A DNA stretch of 42,495 nt from an uncultured Prevotella sp. (GTDB taxonomy: Bacteria > Bacteroidota > Bacteroidia > Bacteroidales > Bacteroidaceae): positions 1-42,495 of the forward strand of contig CAMJBL010000019.1 of NCBI GenBank assembly GCA_946403845.1, in the 5' to 3' direction. The notes beneath the pieces are model-generated. The model ran no database searches and was not told the origin of the DNA. It saw only the letters and a program-made list of their open reading frames with translations. Both the position numbers and the translations under genes were made by a program. Numbering within the stretch: position 1 is the first letter of the stretch; each line of letters opens with the position of its first letter. Below, piece by piece: positions 31,092 to 40,324 of this stretch.

Positions 31092-33252
31092 AGACTGTCG
31101 TACGGATGTCAGCCGACGAGGCACCAATAGAGAAGCGTAGAAGTCCATTTTCTGGTACGAACGCATGACGCTCCTCACTCCAATAGGTAAGGTCTGATTT
31201 TGCGACTTCAAGGATGACTTCACGCGTCTCGCCTGCTGCAATCGACACACGTTCGAAAGCCTTCAGCTGACGCTTTGGATGCTCCACCTGCGACTCCGGA
31301 TAGCTGACATAGAGCTGTACCACCTCGTCGCCGTCGCGACTGCCTGCATTCTTCACCGGCACCGACACGAAGATCGTCTGTTTATCCTGTTTGAGCACCT
31401 TGGCCTCGCCATACTCAAAACGGGTGTAGCTGAGTCCATAGCCGAAGGGATAGAGCGGCTGGCCTTCGAAATACATATAGGTTCGTCCGTGACGGATATC
31501 GTAATCCATCATGTGGGGCAGGTCGAGGATATCACGCACCCATGTCTGCGTGGTACGGCCTGCGGGGTTAACCTTGCCAAACAGGACATCAGCCACGCCA
31601 TGTCCCTGTTCCTGCGAACAATGTGTGACGTGGAGGATGGCAGGCAGATGCGCCTGACTCCAATTGATGGTATAAGGGAAGCTGCTGACCAGCACCAATA
31701 CGGTATTGGGATTGAGACTGTAGAGACGGCGTATCTCATCCTCATCGGGCAACTGTAACGAGTGGCGGTCGTTAGCCTCGCGACCATCTGAAGGTACAGG
31801 ACAGACTTTCCACGTGCGATCCGTACCATACGGATGATTACCCGTACACACGAGTACCATATCGGCCTGCTTAGCCAGATCCTCAGCACGGCCAAACTGG
31901 TTGTCAGGGGCATAGAGAATCTCGATGCCCTGTTCACGGCCCGCTTCCTGCATCGCCTTCAGAATGGTATTCTCGTAAGGTGCCGTGCCGCTGTACCAGT
32001 CGTAGATAATCTGATCGGCATAGGGCCCTACCACGGCGATTTTCTTCACCTTGTTCTTATTTATCGGCAATGTCTGCTGGTCGTTCTTCAGCAGCACAAT
32101 ACTCTTGGCTGTCACCTCGCGAACAAACTGCTTCACATCGTCACGCTCATAGGGTGGCATCACCGTCGAGTCCTTGCCGATCGTTGCATACGGACATTGA
32201 CTGTCAAACAGGCCCAGCTTCAGGGCGACATAGATATTGCCTTTGATGACTTCGTCAATCTCGGCCTCAGTCACCAGTCCCTTTTCTACCGCTTCTTTCA
32301 GATAAGGCTGATAGCGATCCAGGAACTGACTGGTTCCCGCCTTGACCACACCGGCAGCTGCCGAGGGGAAATCGGGATAATAGTGGTGAGCGTTGACCAG
32401 AAAAGCATAGGCACCGCCATCGGTACAGATTATACCGTTGTTGCCCCACTCCTTGCGGGTAATCTCGTTCAGACAGGGATGTACCGCCATCGGGATGCCG
32501 TTCCAGCTATTATAAGAAGCCATGAAAGCCCGGCTACCGCCCTCGGTGATACCCTTATAGAACGGATAGGAATAGTATTCACGGAACAACCGCTCGTCGA
32601 AATTGCTCGACGTGGAGTCACGTCCATCCTCATTGCTATTGGCCAGGAAGTGCTTCATCAGGGCAGCGGTCTTCCAGTAGCGGGGATTGTCGCCTTGCAG
32701 ACCCTTTACCATGGCAATGGTGAGTTGTCCTACCAGATAGGGATCCTCACCATAGCTCTCCTCGGTGCGTCCCCAACGCGGATCACGCGCCAAGTCGGCA
32801 TTCGGTGCAAACACGATAAGGCCCTTGCGGCGGGCGATATTACCCTGGGCATACCAACGCACCTCCTCGGCCTCTATCTCACCGATACGGCGGATGAGCG
32901 AACGGTCCCACGTGCAGCCCATGCCATAGGCCTGGGGGAAGATCGTCGTGGGCAGGTCATTAGGCACCTCCTTGCCATCGACCGTTTTCACGCCATTGTT
33001 ACGCGACGGGCCTCCGAGGGCCAGTCCGTGCAAACCCTCGTAGCAGCTGGTGACAGGAATGCCCAGTCGCTGCGAACCAAGCATAGGTGCCATCCACTGC
33101 ATCTTCTCGTCGAGGGTCAGATGCTTCAGAAAAAGTTCCACACGTTTGTCGTCTTTCAGTTTCGTGTTCTGAAAGTCGTAGGGCTGTGCATTGACAGCAC
33201 CTTTCCCCATCAGGAAGAAAGCCAGAGTCAGAATAAGTTGATAATACTTCAT
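31081..33252 (-). CDS. Exported GH3 family glycosidase (beta-glucosidase/beta-xylosidase type)
   Basis: A 723-residue protein with a signal peptide (MKYYQLILTLAFFLMGKGAVNA), expected in the periplasm. The GH3 N-terminal TIM-barrel domain has IPVTSCYEGLHGL, FAPNADLARDPRWGRTEESYGEDP and LMKHFLANSNEDGRD (KHF at 200-202); the probable nucleophile is Asp278 in GIICTDGGA. The second domain has KSIVLLKNDQQTLPI, VAVVGPYAD-like and WYSGTAPYENT, and a C-terminal fibronectin-III-like domain (about 600-715, PFGYGLSYTRFEY, VQLYVSYP). The pattern resembles bacterial beta-xylosidases of GH3, but substrate cannot be read from sequence. It stands alone, divergent from the TonB receptor cluster, with its own promoter element and terminator. 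Confidence 0.9.
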   Translation of the reverse strand: MKYYQLILTLAFFLMGKGAVNAQPYDFQNTKLKDDKRVELFLKHLTLDEKMQWMAPMLGSQRLGIPVTSCYEGLHGLALGGPSRNNGVKTVDGKEVPNDLPTTIFPQAYGMGCTWDRSLIRRIGEIEAEEVRWYAQGNIARRKGLIVFAPNADLARDPRWGRTEESYGEDPYLVGQLTIAMVKGLQGDNPRYWKTAALMKHFLANSNEDGRDSTSSNFDERLFREYYSYPFYKGITEGGSRAFMASYNSWNGIPMAVHPCLNEITRKEWGNNGIICTDGGAYAFLVNAHHYYPDFPSAAAGVVKAGTSQFLDRYQPYLKEAVEKGLVTEAEIDEVIKGNIYVALKLGLFDSQCPYATIGKDSTVMPPYERDDVKQFVREVTAKSIVLLKNDQQTLPINKNKVKKIAVVGPYADQIIYDWYSGTAPYENTILKAMQEAGREQGIEILYAPDNQFGRAEDLAKQADMVLVCTGNHPYGTDRTWKVCPVPSDGREANDRHSLQLPDEDEIRRLYSLNPNTVLVLVSSFPYTINWSQAHLPAILHVTHCSQEQGHGVADVLFGKVNPAGRTTQTWVRDILDLPHMMDYDIRHGRTYMYFEGQPLYPFGYGLSYTRFEYGEAKVLKQDKQTIFVSVPVKNAGSRDGDEVVQLYVSYPESQVEHPKRQLKAFERVSIAAGETREVILEVAKSDLTYWSEERHAFVPENGLLRFSIGASSADIRTTVSLP

Positions 33253-33278
33253 AAGTAATCCTCTATAAAATCATGCGA

Positions 33279-33286
33279 CAAAGATA
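33279..33286 (-). promoter_or_regulatory. -7 promoter element for the GH3 gene
   Basis: TATCTTTG on the minus strand, 27 bases before the ATG; no good upstream TTTG. Confidence 0.5.
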
Positions 33287-33371
33287 CAACTTTTATTTGA
33301 TTCTGTCTGTGACGAAATAATAAAAAGTGAAAAAACATGTTAAAATCATCCTTTTTCATGCAAGGTTTCCC

Positions 33372-33379
33372 TACCTTTG
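33372..33379 (+). promoter_or_regulatory. -7 promoter element for the TonB receptor cluster
   Basis: TACCTTTG, about 50-65 bases before the possible GTG starts. A CCACTT/AAGTGG pair (33400-33405, 33421-33426) could form a hairpin just before the start. Confidence 0.5.
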
Positions 33380-33429
33380 TGGTTTTAAAAGCAGTATGAC
33401 CACTTAATCGCTTATTAAAAAAGTGGAGA

Positions 33430-36400
33430 GTGAAATATAAAGACGTGAAAATAAATTTGTTGGTATTGGTCTGTATGACGGTCGTCGTACAGCATGTCAT
33501 AGCTCAGGAGTCCATTAATTCTGCTTCTGGTTTTGCCCGCCTGTATGTAGGAGAGGTCGAGCCACAGTACCAGACAGAGTTGTGGTATGATAATCCCTAT
33601 TATAAAGACAATACAAATGTATATCAGGGCCGTATCAGTTATTATGGTGTGGTTTATGATAGTGTATTATTGCGTTTTGACCAGTTAAAACAGCGGGTGG
33701 TCGTCCTTTCTCCCGGTGGACTTGTGTTTTGCGTGCCCGATCAGACCTATATCGACTGGTTTGAGATGGATGGCCGTAGATATGTGCATGATCCGGAGGA
33801 CAACACCCGGTATGCATCGCTGCTCTGGAACGGAAAAACAAACGGCATCCGTCTTTATGATTGTGAATGGAAGGATCTGAATGGATATAAGATAGTTGCT
33901 GGCGACAACAGTGCCGTCATGACCCTCCGTACCGAGAAGTATTATTCGCTCATGACGCCCGACGGCGCCATGCATCGTGTGAAGCGGGCCTCCGACGTAG
34001 CCAGGCTCTTCCCTGAGCAGAAAAAGCAGATCCGCCAGTTTGTCAGGCAGAATCACCTCTCTTTCTCTAAGCGAGGTCGTGAGAACAGTCTGACAAGGCT
34101 TGTTGAAAGTCTTTCCGGCTCACCGATATCGAGGAGTGAGGAGTGTGGAGTGAGGAGTGAGATATCTTCTGCCGCAGAATCAGTCTCTGATCATATCTCA
34201 CTCCTCACTCCACACTCCTCACTTCCCGAAAGCAACAATCTTTCCCTAATCACCGGCATCCCCGTGCTCGACAGCGATTCTGTTGCCATGTCCGTCGGCT
34301 CGGCAAGGACAAAGGTCTATGTCGTGCCGGGTGTACAGAAAGCCAAGGCCAGTATTGCCGACGACCAGGAACTGGCTGAGATCGTCGTTGTGGCAGGTCG
34401 TCAGTCGGCTGTGAAAAGCACAACGATGGGTTCAGAGAAGTTCAAGCCCCAACTGCTGAAGAACATCCCGTCGGCCTTCGGTGAGTCGGACATTATGAAG
34501 ATCGTGCTCACGCTGCCAGGTGTCACCACCGTCGGTGAGGCCTCCAGTGGCTATAACGTGCGCGGCGGCGCCACCGACCAGAACCTCATCCTCTTCAATG
34601 GGGGCACGGTGTATAACCCCTCCCACCTGTTCGGACTGTTCACATCGTTCAATTCCGATGCGGTCGAGGATGTGGAGCTGTTCAAGTCGAGCATCCCCGT
34701 GGAATATGGCGGCAGGATCAGCAGTGTGCTGAAGGTGACCTCGAAGGAGGCCAATATGCAGAAGCTGACTGGTTCGGCCAGTATCGGTGCGCTGACCAGC
34801 AAGGCGAATCTTGAGATACCGGTTGTCAGGGATCATGTGTCGCTGCTGTTGAATGGCCGCACCACCTATAGCGACTGGATCCTCAAGCAGTTGCCTGAGA
34901 AGAGCGGCTACAAGAACGGTACTGCCAACTTCTATGACCTCGGCGGCGTACTGACCTGGAAGCTCAACAGCAGGCATCGCCTGAAGCTCTACGGCTATTG
35001 GAGCAATGACAAGTTCTCGTTCAGCTCTGAGGACAACTACGGCTACCAGAACCGCAACCTCTCTGCCGAGTGGCGTTCTATCCTGAACGAAAAGATCACG
35101 GCGACGCTTTCTGCCGGACTCGACCACTACGACTATTTCAACGAAGACCGCAGCACCCCTTCCGAGGCTGCCCGGCTGAGTTTCGGCATCGACCAGCTGT
35201 GGGCCAAGCTGCATATCCGCCATCGCCTGTCAGAGAAGCAGACCCTCGCCTATGGCCTCACCGTGCAGCATTACGATGTGCAGGGCGGCAAGTATGAGCC
35301 TGTGGGTAATGTGTCGCGCATCAGCAACAATCAGCTGCAGAAAGAAAAGGCCCTGGAGAGCGCTGCCTATATCGACTATGAGCATGCGCTCACCGACAAG
35401 CTGTCGGTCTCTGCCGGTCTGCGCTATACGATGTTCAATGCGCTGGGCCCCCGCGACGTGAATTATTATTCTGAAGGTGAACTCCCCTCAGAGCGGACGC
35501 TGTTGGAGACACGGCATGAGACCGGCATCATCAAGACCTACCATGCCCCCGAGGTGCGCCTGTCGGTCCGCTATGCCATGATGGAGAATCTTTCCCTGAA
35601 GGCAGGGTTCAACACCATGCACCAGTATATCCATAAGGTATCGAACACCTCCATCATGTCGCCTACCGACATTTGGAAACTCTCCGACCTGAACATCAAG
35701 CCCCAGAACGGCTGGCAGGCGGCTGCCGGTATCTATCATGAGACAGCCGGCAAGGAATACGAGTTCTCGGCAGAGGTCTACTACAAGCATATCGGCGACT
35801 ACCTCAACTACCGCAGCTCCGCCGTGCTGCTGATGAACCCCCACCTCGAGACCGACGTCATCTCGACCGAGGGCCGGGCCTATGGCGTAGAACTCCAGGC
35901 GAAGAAACCCACAGGAAAGTTGAATGGCTGGGTGAGCTACACCTTCTCGCGCTCCCAGCTCCGCCAGGACGACAAGGGAGTGGCGATGCCCCTGAACAAT
36001 GGCGACTGGTATCCTGCAGAATACGACAGGCCGCATGAGGTGAAGGCGGTGCTCAACTACAAGTTTACCGAGCGATATAGTCTTTCGACTAACTTCAATT
36101 ATGCCACAGGTCGTCCGACGACGGTGCCTGTTGGCGAATATTACAACTCGTACAACCAGAAATACATGCCCTACTATACCGACCGCAACACCTACCGTAT
36201 TCCCGACTATATGCGTCTGGACCTAGCGTTCAATATCGAGCCGACGCATAAACTCACGAGTTTCCTTCATACGTCGTTCTCCATCGGCGTTTACAATGCC
36301 CTGGCCCGCAAGAATGCCTATAATATATATTATGTAAACGAAAAAGGTCATCGGGAAGGCCCGGTTCTGGGAATGGGAAATTCACATGGATTGGGAAATG

Positions 36401-36474
36401 AAATCAAAGGGTATAAGCTATCCGTGTTCGGCACAGCCATTCCTTATGTCTCACTTAATATACGGTTCAACTGA
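33430..36474 (+). CDS. TonB-dependent receptor with a non-canonical N-terminal domain
   Basis: Outer-membrane ligand-gated transporter of 1014 residues. A signal peptide (KINLLVLVCMTVVVQHVIAQ) precedes an unusual domain at about 35-215 (ELWYDNPYYKDNTNVYQGRI, YYSLMTPDGAMHRVKRASD), in the place where Bacteroidetes receptors usually have a carboxypeptidase-regulatory-like domain. A TonB-interacting stretch (LAEIVVVAGRQSA), the plug (ESDIMKIVLTLPGVTTVGE, GYNVRGGATDQNLILFNGG, IPVEYGGRISSVLKV) and a 22-strand-type barrel follow, ending in the terminal-Phe motif YVSLNIRFN. Start GTG 33430 is listed; GTG 33445 gives a tidier signal peptide. Residues about 236-265 are encoded by a 31-bp inverted repeat with its loop. 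It overlaps the DUF4249 gene by one base and is not accompanied by SusD. Confidence 0.88.
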   Translation: MKYKDVKINLLVLVCMTVVVQHVIAQESINSASGFARLYVGEVEPQYQTELWYDNPYYKDNTNVYQGRISYYGVVYDSVLLRFDQLKQRVVVLSPGGLVFCVPDQTYIDWFEMDGRRYVHDPEDNTRYASLLWNGKTNGIRLYDCEWKDLNGYKIVAGDNSAVMTLRTEKYYSLMTPDGAMHRVKRASDVARLFPEQKKQIRQFVRQNHLSFSKRGRENSLTRLVESLSGSPISRSEECGVRSEISSAAESVSDHISLLTPHSSLPESNNLSLITGIPVLDSDSVAMSVGSARTKVYVVPGVQKAKASIADDQELAEIVVVAGRQSAVKSTTMGSEKFKPQLLKNIPSAFGESDIMKIVLTLPGVTTVGEASSGYNVRGGATDQNLILFNGGTVYNPSHLFGLFTSFNSDAVEDVELFKSSIPVEYGGRISSVLKVTSKEANMQKLTGSASIGALTSKANLEIPVVRDHVSLLLNGRTTYSDWILKQLPEKSGYKNGTANFYDLGGVLTWKLNSRHRLKLYGYWSNDKFSFSSEDNYGYQNRNLSAEWRSILNEKITATLSAGLDHYDYFNEDRSTPSEAARLSFGIDQLWAKLHIRHRLSEKQTLAYGLTVQHYDVQGGKYEPVGNVSRISNNQLQKEKALESAAYIDYEHALTDKLSVSAGLRYTMFNALGPRDVNYYSEGELPSERTLLETRHETGIIKTYHAPEVRLSVRYAMMENLSLKAGFNTMHQYIHKVSNTSIMSPTDIWKLSDLNIKPQNGWQAAAGIYHETAGKEYEFSAEVYYKHIGDYLNYRSSAVLLMNPHLETDVISTEGRAYGVELQAKKPTGKLNGWVSYTFSRSQLRQDDKGVAMPLNNGDWYPAEYDRPHEVKAVLNYKFTERYSLSTNFNYATGRPTTVPVGEYYNSYNQKYMPYYTDRNTYRIPDYMRLDLAFNIEPTHKLTSFLHTSFSIGVYNALARKNAYNIYYVNEKGHREGPVLGMGNSHGLGNEIKGYKLSVFGTAIPYVSLNIRFN
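34135..34223. repeat. 31-bp perfect inverted repeat inside the TonB receptor gene
   Basis: The left arm (34135-34165, beginning AGTGAGGAGTGTGGAG) is the exact reverse complement of the right arm (34193-34223), with a 27-base loop. The arms themselves consist of GAGTGAG-type tandem units. The whole lies in frame within the coding region and encodes a low-complexity Ser-rich linker between the N-terminal domain and the plug. Confidence 0.9.
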
Positions 36475-37691
36475 TGAAACGATTGCTATATATGCTGCTG
36501 TGCCTGATAGTAGGCGTTACGCTGTCGGGCTGTGTTGAGGAATATGAGGCAGACATACCTGCAGAGGAATCCGAACTGCTCGTGGTTGAAGGCAGAATCT
36601 GTTCCGGGGAACAGAATTGGTTCACCCTGACGCGTACGCGCCCTATCAACGCTTCCATTCTGCCACGGATGGTAACAGGAGCCAATGTCTCGGTCTTCGG
36701 AAGCGACGGCTCGGAATATATCGCACAGCCGGCTACCAATGGTAATTACACTTGCTGGATTGACCACCTCAATCCCGACGTGGAATATCGTCTGCATATC
36801 GAGATCGACGGCGAAGTGTATGAGTCAGAGCCGCAAAAGCCGCTGCCTACCGAGAAGATAGCAGACGTAAGCGGGGTACAGAACACACCAGAAAGCAATA
36901 TCGACATCCTCATCACGCCCGCTGCGCCCTTCAATTCAGACCAGCCGAATTACTATTCGTGGACCTACGATGAAACCTGGGAGGTGCATCCCGCCCTCAC
37001 GACCCAGATCTATTACGACATCAAGGAAAAAGGGCCTGCCTATTACGACGATAATAATCCTAACCCCTATCCCAAGCGTGGATGGATGGACGGCAGCAGT
37101 TCGCAGACCATGATTGGCGGAAGCACGAATTACGAAGGACAGCACATCCAAAGCCTCAAGATGTACGAAGTCGACCAGCGCGACGAGCGTATCTCCCACA
37201 GGTATAGCGGACTGATTCAACAGCGTGCCATCTCAAAGGCTGAGTACGAGTATGAGCTGGCCCGGCGTCAGGCGGATTCAGAGATGGGCGGCTTGTTCAC
37301 GCCGCAACCCTCGGCCCTGCCCACCAATATCCATTGCCTCACGTCGAAAAGGCATGTCATCGGATTTGTGGGATGCTCGTTGAACATGAGTAAATACCGG
37401 TTCTTCCTCAATGCCGAAGATTTCACCACCAACTATATGAAAAAAGATGCCCTCACCATCCTCGAGTTGCCGGAAACCAAAGACAGCAACCTCATCAAGG
37501 CATTCATGCTGGAATGCCAGCTCCTGGCGCTACAAGGCCTGCCCCTGGTCGTATGGAAAGATGAAAGAAAGGACGGTGGTGTGTTGAGAACGGGATGGGC
37601 ACAATACCTCAATCAGCTCGATGTCAGATTGAAAGGTGCCTATATCGAAGAACCGGATTTCTGGTCGTTGAAAGAAAACATAAGCTATTAA
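36474..37691 (+). CDS. DUF4249 outer-membrane lipoprotein
   Basis: A 405-residue lipoprotein: signal peptide MKRLLYMLLCLIVGVTLSGC with lipobox Cys20, then the DUF4249 pattern (ELLVVEGRICSGEQNWFTLTRTRPIN, GANVSVFGSDGSEY, YRLHIEIDGEVYESE), repeated Ig-like beta segments and a C-terminal Trp/Tyr-rich region. DUF4249 proteins are regular partners of TonB-dependent receptors in Bacteroidetes and probably cap the barrel on the outer face. The ATG overlaps the receptor stop by one base (TGATG), consistent with paired production. Ligand unknown. Confidence 0.85.
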   Translation: MKRLLYMLLCLIVGVTLSGCVEEYEADIPAEESELLVVEGRICSGEQNWFTLTRTRPINASILPRMVTGANVSVFGSDGSEYIAQPATNGNYTCWIDHLNPDVEYRLHIEIDGEVYESEPQKPLPTEKIADVSGVQNTPESNIDILITPAAPFNSDQPNYYSWTYDETWEVHPALTTQIYYDIKEKGPAYYDDNNPNPYPKRGWMDGSSSQTMIGGSTNYEGQHIQSLKMYEVDQRDERISHRYSGLIQQRAISKAEYEYELARRQADSEMGGLFTPQPSALPTNIHCLTSKRHVIGFVGCSLNMSKYRFFLNAEDFTTNYMKKDALTILELPETKDSNLIKAFMLECQLLALQGLPLVVWKDERKDGGVLRTGWAQYLNQLDVRLKGAYIEEPDFWSLKENISY

Positions 37692-37709
37692 TAACCAAAG
37701 AATTAAATA

Positions 37710-38969
37710 ATGATAATTAAAGCATTTAAGAAGATCCGGAGGGCCATATCCTTGGCTGTTGCAATGGTGCTTGTCCTAAGTACCTTTGCTACGTCCATTG
37801 AGACAGACCGCACATGGTATCTTGCCGGAGAGGCGATGACTGTCGGCATAACTGCCGACGATGCCTTGATAGCCTACGCAGAACTGTGTGATACGCATGG
37901 TCTGGCAGCCGGCACCGTGGTCAGTCTGAAAGAGGGTGTCGGCAGAGCGCTCATCGAACTGCCTTCCGACCTTCATAGCGGATACTATCTATTGTCGGCC
38001 TATACCCGTCACAATGCCCATGTGTCTCAACGACTTATCGCTATTGTGAATCCGCTTCGCAAGAGTACCGACGATGATATCGAATGGGTGAAGACCACAC
38101 ATCCCGACTCTTTGAGTTATGTGGAGACAGAAGTAAGGAATCAGGAGACAAGAGTTCAATGGTCAATGGTCAATATGCGTGAGACGGAAGGCCATATCAT
38201 CCAGGCACATATTAAGAATAGCTATGATGGCCAGACTTTCAAGGCCAGTCAGATCTGCCCTTCCTTGAGTGTCATAGGCAAGCAGATCCATTATTTCGAG
38301 GGAAAGATGGTTAACGACTCCACGGCTGTCTTCTACACTTTTGGTGTCTCTGGCAAGCAGCCTATTGTAATCTCAGCTTTGACATCCTCAGGCATCAGCC
38401 TACCCATCGAACTGATCAGTCCGTTTGCCACCCTGCTCCCCAAGCAGCTCCCGCATCTCGTGTTCCATTACCAACGCAGTGAGGTGGAGGCCCGTTCCCT
38501 TGACATGCAGCGCCATCAAAGATATCTTTCTGACAACAAAACAGAAGAGATTGTGCCATTAGACTACGACGACACGGCATATGGCACCAAACCTGATCTG
38601 ACATATAATCTCGATGAGTACCGTCAGTTCCTCACGGTAAGAGAGGTACTGCTTGAATATGTGAGTTGTGTCACCAATAGGAAAACCGATGGTGTCACAA
38701 AGCTGTTTGTCCGTAAGGAGCAGAGCCACTACAATACGTCTTTGCCAACCTTAGTACTAATCGACGGCATGCCGGTCTTCGACGCAGAACGATTGTTGAA
38801 CTATGATGCCCGCCGTATTCACCACATTAACATCTACGGTGAACAGTACACATTCGGTAATCGTGTCTATCATGGTATCCTGTCGTTTATAACACGCTCC
38901 GGCCTGCTCACCAACTATCCCATTGAGCGCAACATGCAGTATCTGGTGTACATATTTCCTGAAAAGTGA
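37710..38969 (+). CDS. Exported protein with macroglobulin-like N-terminus and a TonB-plug-like C-terminus
   Basis: A 419-residue exported protein with a signal peptide (about 1-31). The N-terminal part (DRTWYLAGEAMTVGITAD, LHSGYYLLSAYTRHNAH) resembles MG2-type domains of alpha-2-macroglobulin-like proteins. A middle beta-rich region follows, and the C-terminal 90 residues (LPTLVLIDGMPVFDAERLL, IHHINIYGEQYTFGNRVYHG, LSFITRSG) mirror the central motifs of TonB-receptor plugs (IDGVPV, GxxxYGxxxxxGVI), but no barrel follows. It lies 18 bases after the DUF4249 gene and overlaps the MATE gene by 4 bases, so it belongs to the receptor cluster. An accessory or decoy plug protein is inference; I do not recognise a named family. 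Confidence 0.7.
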   Translation: MIIKAFKKIRRAISLAVAMVLVLSTFATSIETDRTWYLAGEAMTVGITADDALIAYAELCDTHGLAAGTVVSLKEGVGRALIELPSDLHSGYYLLSAYTRHNAHVSQRLIAIVNPLRKSTDDDIEWVKTTHPDSLSYVETEVRNQETRVQWSMVNMRETEGHIIQAHIKNSYDGQTFKASQICPSLSVIGKQIHYFEGKMVNDSTAVFYTFGVSGKQPIVISALTSSGISLPIELISPFATLLPKQLPHLVFHYQRSEVEARSLDMQRHQRYLSDNKTEEIVPLDYDDTAYGTKPDLTYNLDEYRQFLTVREVLLEYVSCVTNRKTDGVTKLFVRKEQSHYNTSLPTLVLIDGMPVFDAERLLNYDARRIHHINIYGEQYTFGNRVYHGILSFITRSGLLTNYPIERNMQYLVYIFPEK

Positions 38970-40315
38970 CACTAAAACACCAACTGAAAGTACTTACCAT
39001 CCCGGTGTTCATCGAGATGGCTCTGGTCATGATGCTTGGAGCCGTCGATACGGTGATGCTGAGCCGCTACAGCGACAACAGCGTGGCGGCGGTAGGACTC
39101 GACAACCAACTCATCTCACTCGTCTTTCTCGTCTACCAGTTTTTCTCGATGGGTGCTGCCATTCTCTGTGCACAGTACATCGGTGCAGGTCTGAGAAAGC
39201 GGTTGGTGCAGGTGGTGGGTATGGCCCTGACGGTAAACCTGATACTTGGTCTAGCAGTCAGTGCCCTACTCTATCTCTTTGCTGAGGAATTACTGCATGT
39301 AATGGGGCTGCGCCCTGAACTGATGGGCGACGGCCTGGTGTACCTGCGCCTGACAGGCGCCTTGTCGTTCTTCCAGGCACTATCCCTGACATTCTCGGCC
39401 TCGCTGCGTAGTGCAGATAAGGTGATTTACCCGATGGTGGTGACGGGTATCGTCAACATTATCAATATCCTGGGCAACTATGCCCTCATCTTCGGACATT
39501 GGGGCTGTCCACAACTGGGTGTCGAGGGTGCCGCCATATCCACAGCTACTTGTCGAGCCGTTGCAATGGTGATGCTTGCCATCATTCATTTCAGGGTGCA
39601 TATTCCACGATTCCCCCTGCATTATTTCCGGCCCATGCCTTGGCAGGAACTGAAGAATCTCTTCTATATCGGCATCCCCGCCATGAGCGAGAACATATCA
39701 TATTGTCTCTCGCAGGTCGTCATCACCTATTTTATCAACCAGATCAGTAACGAGGCCCTAGCTGCACGAACCTACTGCCACAACATCATTATGTTTGTCT
39801 ATCTGTTCTGTCTGAGTATCACGCAAGGAGGCGACATCCTCGTAGGACACCTCGTGGGACAACAACGGCATCAAGCTGCATACATCCTTGGTAACTACTT
39901 CTTCCGTTGGTCGATGATCATCACCCTTACTGGCTCCATCATCCTCGCGCTAATGGGAAAGAGCATCCTCAGTGCCTTCACTGACAATACGGATATCATC
40001 AAGATGGGCGTATGGGTGCTCTTCGTCGACATCCTCCTCGAGGTAGGTCGCACAGCCAATATCTTCGCAGGCAGCACCTTGCGAGCCACAGGCGATGTGG
40101 TCTATCCCTTCGTTGTCGGCGTCACCTTCCAATGGAGCATCGCTGTCGGTGTCAGCTACGTTATCGGCATTCCTCTCGGTTTCGGCCTTGTCGGCATGTG
40201 GGTTGGCTTTGCCCTCGACGAGAACATCCGCGGCATTATTCTCATGCGCCGATGGCGATCAGGGAAATGGCGTACAAAAGGCTTCGTTAAGGGGAATACT
40301 CCTCATACGATGTAG
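38966..40315 (+). CDS. MATE family efflux transporter
   Basis: Integral inner-membrane antiporter of 449 residues with about 12 transmembrane helices in two six-helix halves. Typical motifs include IPVFIEMALVMMLGAVDTVMLSRYSDNSVAAVGL in the first helices, and FYIGIPAMSENISYC and GSTLRATGDVVYPF in the second half. MATE proteins export cationic drugs or metabolites with a proton or sodium gradient. Start GTG 38966 overlaps the preceding stop (GTGA), so translation is probably coupled to the receptor cluster even though the function looks unrelated. Substrate unknown. Confidence 0.9.
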   Translation: MTLKHQLKVLTIPVFIEMALVMMLGAVDTVMLSRYSDNSVAAVGLDNQLISLVFLVYQFFSMGAAILCAQYIGAGLRKRLVQVVGMALTVNLILGLAVSALLYLFAEELLHVMGLRPELMGDGLVYLRLTGALSFFQALSLTFSASLRSADKVIYPMVVTGIVNIINILGNYALIFGHWGCPQLGVEGAAISTATCRAVAMVMLAIIHFRVHIPRFPLHYFRPMPWQELKNLFYIGIPAMSENISYCLSQVVITYFINQISNEALAARTYCHNIIMFVYLFCLSITQGGDILVGHLVGQQRHQAAYILGNYFFRWSMIITLTGSIILALMGKSILSAFTDNTDIIKMGVWVLFVDILLEVGRTANIFAGSTLRATGDVVYPFVVGVTFQWSIAVGVSYVIGIPLGFGLVGMWVGFALDENIRGIILMRRWRSGKWRTKGFVKGNTPHTM

Positions 40316-40324
40316 GCCATGAAA

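Noticed and set aside
31834..33258. 474-codon plus-strand open frame
   Set aside because: Fully antisense to the GH3 glycosidase, which has clear catalytic motifs, signal peptide and terminator; a codon-bias shadow.
34432..35223. 263-codon minus-strand open frame
   Set aside because: Antisense to the plug and barrel of the TonB receptor; no recognisable domain.
33430..40315. Polysaccharide utilisation locus with the GH3 gene
   Set aside because: No SusD homologue is present; the receptor's partner is DUF4249 and the GH3 gene is divergent with its own promoter and terminator.
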